From assembly GCF_964259225.1 (NCBI RefSeq), contig NZ_CAXVKN010000014.1: a stretch of DNA of 36,797 bases; one strand, written 5' to 3'. The notes under the pieces are model-generated. The model ran no database searches, was not told the DNA's origin, and was given only the letters and a program-made list of their open reading frames with translations. The position numbers and the translations under genes were made by a program. Numbering within the stretch: position 1 is the stretch's first letter; each line of letters opens with the position of its first letter. This DNA is from Catenibacterium mitsuoka_A (lineage in GTDB: Bacteria > Bacillota_I > Bacilli_A > Erysipelotrichales > Coprobacillaceae). Shown here piece by piece: positions 30,799 to 36,797 of the stretch.

Positions 30799-33700
30799 AT
30801 GGCTAAAGTTTATCGCGTTTATGTAGAAAAAAGAAAAGAAAATGCGGTTGAAGCAAACTCTATCAAACATGATTTGATGACAAGACTTGGTTTAACTGAC
30901 GTTTCTAACTTAACAGTTGTCAACCGTTATGATCTTCAGGGTATTACTGAAGAAGTATTAGAAGAAGGTATTCCTACTATTCTTTCTGAGCCAATGGTAG
31001 ATGAAGTATATCGTGAAGAATATACAATTCCAGAAGGAGCTGTAAGTTTTGCGATTGAATATCTTCCAGGACAGTATGATGCTAGAGCAGATGCCTGTGA
31101 ACAGTGCTTCCAGTTATTAACTGGTGAAAAAGGCGTTAAGGTTAAATGTGCAAAGCTTATTGTAATCGAAGGTATTTCTAGTGATGAATTACCAGCAATT
31201 AAACATTATTTAATTAACCCTGTTGATTCTAGAGAAGCGTCTTTAGAAAAGCCAGCAGATTTAAATGATGCTGTTGTTGAAATCAAGAAGGTTCCAGTGA
31301 TTGAAGGATTTATTGGTTTCACTGATGAAGAAGTTGAAGCATTACTTGAAAAGATGAGTCTTGCAATGAACTTCGATGACTTAAAAGTAACTCAGAATTA
31401 TTTCAGAGATGTAGAAAAGAGAGATCCTACAGAAACTGAAATCAGAGTATTAGATACTTATTGGTCAGACCATTGTCGTCATACTACATTTGCGACAGTT
31501 ATTACTGATATTGATATCGCAAGTGGTGCATTTAAAGAAATCTTAGAAAAAGATGTAGAAAAATATAAAGCAAGCCGTCATCTTATTTATGGTGTAGATA
31601 CAAAGAGACCACTTACTTTAATGGATCTTGCAACTATTTCTATGAAAGAACTTAGAAAACGTGGCTATTTGGATGATATGGAAGTATCTGAAGAAATCAA
31701 TGCCTGCTCAGTTCGTTTAAAGGTTCATACAACTGATGGTGATGAAGATTGGTTATTAATGTTCAAGAATGAAACACATAACCATCCAACTGAAATTGAA
31801 CCATTTGGTGGTGCTGCTACATGTTTAGGTGGTGCAATCCGTGACCCATTATCAGGTCGTGCTTATGTTTACCAGTCAATGCGTATTACTGGTGCAGGTG
31901 ATCCTCGTCAGAAATTAGAAGATACACTTCCTGGTAAATTACCACAGAGAAAGATCTGTGAAGAAGCAGCTCATGGTTTCTCTTCTTATGGTAACCAGAT
32001 TGGTTTAACAACTGGTTTTGTACACGAAGTATATGATCAGGGTTATGTTGCTAAGAGAATGGAATTAGGTGCTGTAGTTGCAGCTGCACCAGAAGAACAG
32101 GTTAAGAGATTAATTCCTGAAAATGGACAGATTGTCTTATTAATTGGTGGACGTACTGGTCGTGATGGTATTGGAGGTGCCACAGGTTCTTCTAAGAAAC
32201 ATGAATTAAAGACAACTGAAACTGCTGGTGCTGAAGTACAGAAAGGTAACCCAGTTGAAGAAAGAAAGATTCAGAGATTATTTAGAAATAAAGAATTCTC
32301 TAAGAAGATTGTAAGATGTAATGACTTTGGTGCTGGAGGTGTCAGCGTTGCAGTTGGTGAATTAGCACCTGGTCTTGATATCAACTTAGATGCAGTATTA
32401 AAGAAATATGAAGGTTTAAATGGTACTGAACTTGCAATTAGTGAATCACAGGAACGTATGGCTATTGTCATCAATGAATGTGATAAAGACTTCTGTATCC
32501 AGGCTGCTCATGATGAAAACCTTGAAGTTGTACAGGTAGCTACAGTTACAGATAAGAACCGTTTAACTATGAAATATATGGGAGATACTATTGTAGATAT
32601 CTCTAGAGACTTCCTAGATGAAGCAGGAGCTAAACGTTATCAGGATATCCATGTAGAATTACCTGATTTTGATAAGGCACCATTCAATCCAGAAGCAAAA
32701 GAAAACTTTACTGAAACAACTAAAGAAGTATTATCACGTTTATCTACAGCTTCTCAGAAGGGCTTAGTAGAACATTTTGACTCTTCTATCGGTAATGGTA
32801 CTGTTCTTTCACCATTTGGTGGTAAGACTTACCGTACAGAAACTGAAGGTATGGCTGCATTAATTCCAGTATTAGGAAAAGAAACAACTACATGTTCATT
32901 AATGAGTTATGGTTATAGCCCACTTATTTCTGAATGGTCACCATATCATGGTGCAATCAATGCGGTTGTAGAATCTGTCGCAAAGATCATAGCAATGGGT
33001 GGTACATGGCATACAATCCGTTTCTCATTCCAGGAATTCTTTGAAAAGCTATTAAATGATCCTAAGAGATGGGGTAAACCATTTAGTGCATTACTTGGTG
33101 CTTATCGTGCTCAGGAAGAATTATTATTACCTTCAATTGGTGGTAAGGATTCTATGTCAGGTTCATTTGAAGACTTAGATGTTCCTCCAACTTTAGTATC
33201 ATTCGCAATTACTGGTGGAGATGTACATAAAGTTATCACTCCTGAATTAAAAGAAGCAGGACATGTATTAGTAGAATTCATGCTTCCAAAAGATGAATTC
33301 CATGTATTTGATTTTGAAGCTTTAAGAAAACAGTTTGATGCTGTAGAAGCTTTAATTCAGTCTGGAAAGGCTTATTCAGCTTATACAGTTAAAGACGGTG
33401 GTTTAGTTGAAGCTATTTATAAGATGGCATTTGGTAATGAAATTGGTGTCGCATTTGATGATGCTTTAACACTTAATGACTTAGTTGAAAAGAACTTTGG
33501 ACATATCATTGTGGAAGTAGACAACGCTGAAGTTGTTGCAGGATATGAAAATGTTCGTATTATTGCTTCTACAAATGAAGAAAAGGCTGTATCATATAAG
33601 GGTGAGAAAGTGACACTTGATGATGCATATGAAATCAACTGTGCACCATTAGAATCTGTATATCCTACTACAGCAAAAGCACCTACTACTGAAGTACGTA

Positions 33701-34554
33701 CTGGTGACTGCAATGAAAGAGGCAAGATGTTTGCTTCTAAGAAGTATGATGAAGTCAATGTTGTTATTCCTGTATTCCCAGGAACTAACTGTGAATTTGA
33801 TTCTAAACGTGCATTAGAAAAAGCAGGTGCAAAGGTTCAGCTTGTTCTTATTAGAAATAAGACAGAAGAAGATATTAAGAAGTCTGTTGATGAATTAGAA
33901 GAAGCAATCCATAATGCACAGATCATGATGCTACCAGGTGGTTTCTCAGCTGGTGATGAACCTGAAGGTTCAGGTAAGTTCATTGCAACTGTATTACGTA
34001 ACCCAAGATTAAAGGCTGCAATCGATGATTTACTAGACAATCGTGAAGGCTTAATGATTGGTATCTGTAATGGATTCCAGGCATTAGTAAAACTTGGTTT
34101 ACTTCCTCATGGACATATTAAGGATATGAGCAAAGATGATCCTACTCTAACATTCAATACAATTGGACGCCACTTATCTCAGATGGTGACTACAAGAGTA
34201 TCTAGCGTTAAGTCTCCATGGCTTGCTAATGTAGAGTTAGGTGATGAACATATTATCCCTATTTCTCATGGTGAAGGACGTTTCGTTGCACCCCAGGAAG
34301 TGCTTGATCAGTTAATTGATAATGGTCAGGTAGCATTCCAGTATGTTGATCCAAATGGAAATGTGACTATGGAATCTCCATATAACCCTAATGGTTCTAT
34401 GTATGGTATTGAAGGTATCGTTTCTGAAGATGGTAGAGTATTAGGTAAGATGGGTCATTCTGAACGTCAGGGTGAAAACAGAGATCTTAACATCTACGGT
34501 GAAATGGATCAGAAGTTATTTGAAGCCGGCGTGAAGTATTTTAAAGGAGAATAA
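30799..34554 (+). CDS. purL: PurL, FGAM synthase with fused glutaminase domain
   Basis: A 1,251-residue single-chain enzyme of the large clostridial/proteobacterial kind, so no separate purQ or purS is needed. The synthetase part (about 1-960) contains DHCRHTTF, ETHNHPTEIEPFGGAATC and the P-loop-like GGRTGRDGIGGATGSS. The C-terminal class I glutaminase (about 1000-1251) has nucleophile Cys1090 in GICNGFQ, with His1220 and Glu1222 in MGHSERQ. AGGAGG lies five bases before the ATG. It is the largest gene in the operon, and its message runs on into purB after three bases. Confidence 0.96.
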   Translation: MAKVYRVYVEKRKENAVEANSIKHDLMTRLGLTDVSNLTVVNRYDLQGITEEVLEEGIPTILSEPMVDEVYREEYTIPEGAVSFAIEYLPGQYDARADACEQCFQLLTGEKGVKVKCAKLIVIEGISSDELPAIKHYLINPVDSREASLEKPADLNDAVVEIKKVPVIEGFIGFTDEEVEALLEKMSLAMNFDDLKVTQNYFRDVEKRDPTETEIRVLDTYWSDHCRHTTFATVITDIDIASGAFKEILEKDVEKYKASRHLIYGVDTKRPLTLMDLATISMKELRKRGYLDDMEVSEEINACSVRLKVHTTDGDEDWLLMFKNETHNHPTEIEPFGGAATCLGGAIRDPLSGRAYVYQSMRITGAGDPRQKLEDTLPGKLPQRKICEEAAHGFSSYGNQIGLTTGFVHEVYDQGYVAKRMELGAVVAAAPEEQVKRLIPENGQIVLLIGGRTGRDGIGGATGSSKKHELKTTETAGAEVQKGNPVEERKIQRLFRNKEFSKKIVRCNDFGAGGVSVAVGELAPGLDINLDAVLKKYEGLNGTELAISESQERMAIVINECDKDFCIQAAHDENLEVVQVATVTDKNRLTMKYMGDTIVDISRDFLDEAGAKRYQDIHVELPDFDKAPFNPEAKENFTETTKEVLSRLSTASQKGLVEHFDSSIGNGTVLSPFGGKTYRTETEGMAALIPVLGKETTTCSLMSYGYSPLISEWSPYHGAINAVVESVAKIIAMGGTWHTIRFSFQEFFEKLLNDPKRWGKPFSALLGAYRAQEELLLPSIGGKDSMSGSFEDLDVPPTLVSFAITGGDVHKVITPELKEAGHVLVEFMLPKDEFHVFDFEALRKQFDAVEALIQSGKAYSAYTVKDGGLVEAIYKMAFGNEIGVAFDDALTLNDLVEKNFGHIIVEVDNAEVVAGYENVRIIASTNEEKAVSYKGEKVTLDDAYEINCAPLESVYPTTAKAPTTEVRTGDCNERGKMFASKKYDEVNVVIPVFPGTNCEFDSKRALEKAGAKVQLVLIRNKTEEDIKKSVDELEEAIHNAQIMMLPGGFSAGDEPEGSGKFIATVLRNPRLKAAIDDLLDNREGLMIGICNGFQALVKLGLLPHGHIKDMSKDDPTLTFNTIGRHLSQMVTTRVSSVKSPWLANVELGDEHIIPISHGEGRFVAPQEVLDQLIDNGQVAFQYVDPNGNVTMESPYNPNGSMYGIEGIVSEDGRVLGKMGHSERQGENRDLNIYGEMDQKLFEAGVKYFKGE

Positions 34555-34557
34555 CGA

Positions 34558-35937
34558 ATGGATAAATTAGAATTTGAAAGTATGACACTCTGTCCTCTAG
34601 ATGGACGTTATGGCAAGATTAAAGATCAGTTAGCTGATTATTTTAGTGAATATGCACTTGTTAAGTATAGAGTGTTTGTAGAAATCCAGTGGTTGAAGTT
34701 CCAGTTGGACCACCTTCATACAGAAACTTTAGACAAGGTTGATCCTAACAAGGTAGATGATATTCTTGCGATTTCTAAAGATTTCAACTTTGATTCTTTT
34801 AAGAGAATTAAAGAAATCGAATCTGTTACAAGACATGATGTTAAGGCAGTAGAATATTTTATTGATGAAAAGCTTAAAGCTTTAGGTTATGAACATTTAG
34901 AAAGCTATGTACATATCGGATGTACTTCTGAAGATATCAACAATACATCATATGCATGTATGATTAAACATGGCTTAAAGGATGTTTGGTTACCTGCAGC
35001 TAAAGAATTTGCTTCAATGATCAATAAATTAGCAGTTGATCATAAGGATGATGCAATGCTTGCACATACTCATGGACAGCCTGCTACACCTACAACTATT
35101 GGTAAAGAATTCAAAGTCTATGCTTATCGTTTCTTTTCTAGTATTGAAAACATTGAAAATATCAAGATTAAAGCAAAATTCAATGGGGCAACTGGTAACT
35201 ACAGTGCTATCTTAACAGCATTCCCTAACGAAGATTGGCCTACATTAAATAAGGAATTCGTAGAAGACTATTTAGGACTTACATTCAATCCATTAACTAC
35301 TCAGATTGAATCTCATGACTATACTTGTCATATCTTAGATGGTATCCGTCATTTCAACAATGTATTGGCTGACTTAGATGTAGATATGTGGTTATATATC
35401 TCAATGGAATACTTTAAACAGATTCCTGTTAAGGGTGAAGTTGGTTCTTCAACTATGCCTCATAAGGTTAACCCAATCCGTTTTGAAAACTCTGAAGCAA
35501 ACATTGATTTATCAAATAATCTATGTGTGGCTTTATCTAACAAGCTTCCTAAGTCAAGAATGCAGAGAGACTTATCAGACTCTTCAAGTCAGCGTAACTT
35601 AGGATTATGCTTCGGATATTCATTACAGGCTATTTCTGAAACAACTGGTGGTTTAGCTAAGTGTGTTGTAAATAAAGAAAAGCTTGCAAAAGACTTAAAT
35701 GAAAAATGGGAAGTTCTTGCAGAACCTATCCAGACAATGTTAAGAAAATATGGTGTACCAGATGCTTATGATACACTTAAGGCCTTAACTCGTGGTAAGA
35801 ATATTTCTCAGGAAGATATTCAGGCATTCGCAAAGAGCTTAGAACAGTTAAGTGATGAAGATCGTCAGACTTTATTAGATATGACACCTGCTTCATACAT
35901 TGGTTTAGCTTCCAAACTTTGTGATATCGAACTTTAA
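34558..35937 (+). CDS. purB: PurB, adenylosuccinate lyase
   Basis: A 459-residue lyase acting on SAICAR and adenylosuccinate, close in length to the E. coli-type enzyme. The N-terminal SMTLCPLDGRYGK, TSEDINNTSYA, LAHTHGQPATPTT and signature GSSTMPHKVNPIRFENSE (about residues 294-311) carry the fumarase-superfamily active-site loop with its catalytic Ser. It starts three bases after purL behind AAAGGAGAA. A terminator follows, ending the cluster. Confidence 0.95.
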   Translation: MDKLEFESMTLCPLDGRYGKIKDQLADYFSEYALVKYRVFVEIQWLKFQLDHLHTETLDKVDPNKVDDILAISKDFNFDSFKRIKEIESVTRHDVKAVEYFIDEKLKALGYEHLESYVHIGCTSEDINNTSYACMIKHGLKDVWLPAAKEFASMINKLAVDHKDDAMLAHTHGQPATPTTIGKEFKVYAYRFFSSIENIENIKIKAKFNGATGNYSAILTAFPNEDWPTLNKEFVEDYLGLTFNPLTTQIESHDYTCHILDGIRHFNNVLADLDVDMWLYISMEYFKQIPVKGEVGSSTMPHKVNPIRFENSEANIDLSNNLCVALSNKLPKSRMQRDLSDSSSQRNLGLCFGYSLQAISETTGGLAKCVVNKEKLAKDLNEKWEVLAEPIQTMLRKYGVPDAYDTLKALTRGKNISQEDIQAFAKSLEQLSDEDRQTLLDMTPASYIGLASKLCDIEL

Positions 35938-35943
35938 TCATTA

Positions 35944-35980
35944 AGAGACAACCTCTATTGGGGTTGTCTTCTTTCTTTTT
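35944..35980 (+). terminator. Terminator of the fhs-pur operon
   Basis: AGACAACC (35946-35953) pairs with GGTTGTCT (35962-35969) around eight bases and is followed by a T-rich tail, TCTTTCTTTTT. Confidence 0.85.
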
Positions 35981-35991
35981 GTAGATAGGTT

Positions 35992-36000
35992 TGTTATAAT
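35992..36000 (+). promoter_or_regulatory. Extended -10 promoter of the TetR-like gene
   Basis: TG-T-TATAAT is a full extended -10. The transcript would start at about 36006, which puts the ribosome-binding site at its very 5' end. Confidence 0.6.
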
Positions 36001-36021
36001 GTTAAAAAGGTGGTGAGAATC

Positions 36022-36564
36022 TTGGGAGATACACGATATGTATTTGCAGAATGCATCAAACAATTGATGAATCATCAGTCTCTTGATAAGATCACAGTGA
36101 CTGATATTGTGGAAATGAGTGGTAAGACTAGACAGACATTTTACCGTTATTTTCGTGATAAATATGATCTTGTGAACTGGTATTTTGAAATATTGGCGGA
36201 TAAGTCTTTCTTACAGATTGGCAATAGTGAAACTTTAAGAGAAGGGCTTATTAAGAAATTTGAATTTATTTATAATGATAGAGTATTCTTTAAAGAAGCA
36301 TTTAAATCTAAAGATTATAATAATGTAGAAAACTATGATTATAACTGTATTCTCACTTTCTATCAGAATATTATTAAGAGAAAACTAGGTAATAATATCC
36401 CATCAGATATAGAATTTTTATTAGAAATGTATTGTCATGGGTCTATTACTATGACTGTAGACTGGGCAACAGAAGGATATAAGCTGAAACCTGAAGAATT
36501 AGCTGATATGCTGATAGAAGCATTACCACCAAAGTTAGATGAACTATTAAGAGATCTGAAATAA
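36022..36564 (+). CDS. TetR/AcrR-family regulator (DhaS-like)
   Basis: A DNA-binding regulator of about 180 residues. The N-terminal helix-turn-helix (KITVTDIVEMSGKTRQTFYRYFRDKYDLVNW) is typical of TetR, and the C-terminal half fits the TetR_C_8/DhaS-like ligand domain. I place the start at TTG 36022, because AAAGGTGGTGA precedes it by about six bases. GTG 36010 and GTG 36013 would be virtually leaderless given the promoter at 35992-36000. No operator partner is evident; possible targets lie outside the window. A weak terminator-like hairpin GAAAT/ATTTC with six T residues overlaps its stop codon. Confidence 0.78.
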   Translation: MGDTRYVFAECIKQLMNHQSLDKITVTDIVEMSGKTRQTFYRYFRDKYDLVNWYFEILADKSFLQIGNSETLREGLIKKFEFIYNDRVFFKEAFKSKDYNNVENYDYNCILTFYQNIIKRKLGNNIPSDIEFLLEMYCHGSITMTVDWATEGYKLKPEELADMLIEALPPKLDELLRDLK

Positions 36565-36576
36565 GATTTCTTTTTT
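36558..36576 (+). terminator. Weak terminator after the TetR-like gene
   Basis: GAAAT (36558-36562) and ATTTC (36566-36570) enclose three bases and are followed by TTTTTT. The stem is only 5 bp. Confidence 0.45.
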
Positions 36577-36646
36577 CAATTTAAATAAACTTTCATGCAA
36601 TATATTGCTACTTAGGAGAAAATAATGGACGGTATGTAAAGAACAG

Positions 36647-36655
36647 TGTTATAAT
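36647..36655 (+). promoter_or_regulatory. Extended -10 promoter of the GACA-repeat ORF
   Basis: TG-T-TATAAT (36647-36655) lies 55 bases before the ATG. No good -35. Confidence 0.5.
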
Positions 36656-36709
36656 TTAATTAACCAAAAAGAATTTCTTTGAGGAATTTTAAAAGAGGGA
36701 TTGACAGTC

Positions 36710-36797
<88 letters not shown>

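Noticed and set aside
36701..36706. TTGACA before the repeat ORF as a -35 box
   Set aside because: No -10 box follows at a proper distance; the downstream sequence is the ORF start and the GACA tract.

Overview
The window comes from a low-GC Gram-positive bacterium. A-rich Shine-Dalgarno-led genes, sigma-A type promoters with many extended -10 boxes, a ZTP riboswitch ahead of fhs, a clostridial-type single-chain PurL, a tRNA-Leu with encoded CCA, and EFR1, DUF362 and AAA-ATPase-like proteins together suggest a gut Firmicute, probably an Erysipelotrichia (Catenibacterium/Coprobacillus-like). This placement is inference from gene content, not from a marker tree.

Layout. 1-~1030: 3' end of an IS110/IS1111-family transposase and its long noncoding right flank. 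1032-2387: a MerR regulator divergent from a DUF362 gene, with a textbook MerR operator between them. 2505-7799: MATE exporter, double-SWIM protein, ABC exporter. 7847-9100: MarR regulator and TauE/SafE permease, with a palindromic operator over the start of marR. 9125-14546: a nest of mobile DNA. An IS3-family element sits between the two arms of the terminator hairpin once shared by tauE and map. Its transposase gene is in turn split at the second catalytic Asp by a 3.4-kb element of three overlapping tyrosine recombinases, a recombinase-in-trio (RIT) element with elaborate symmetrical ends. 14577-18046: map, EFR1 ferredoxin-flavodoxin, AAA-ATPase/PD-(D/E)XK gene. 18047-23129: class-2-like UvrA, tRNA-Leu(GAG), pepV, a Nudix hydrolase and a flavin reductase. 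23188-35980: a ZTP riboswitch followed by fhs-purECMNHDLB and a terminator. 36010-36797: a TetR-like regulator, then the start of an ORF whose first codons run into a (GACA)16 tract at the window edge.

How the genes fit together. The purine block forms one logical unit. Fhs makes 10-formyl-THF, the one-carbon donor of PurN and PurH, and the leader riboswitch senses ZMP/ZTP, which accumulates when that donor is short. purF and purK are not in the cluster. The mobile nest is layered: terminator, then IS3, then RIT. Precise excision of the RIT at a 7-bp direct repeat would restore the IS3 reading frame, so the history can be read directly from the sequence.

Most notable items: the RIT element with three copies of a 12-bp motif at each end and a predictable circular junction, the (GACA)n putative phase-variable ORF, the split terminator, the IS3 passenger gene with a sequestered ribosome-binding site, and the operators in front of merR/DUF362, marR and the AAA-ATPase gene.
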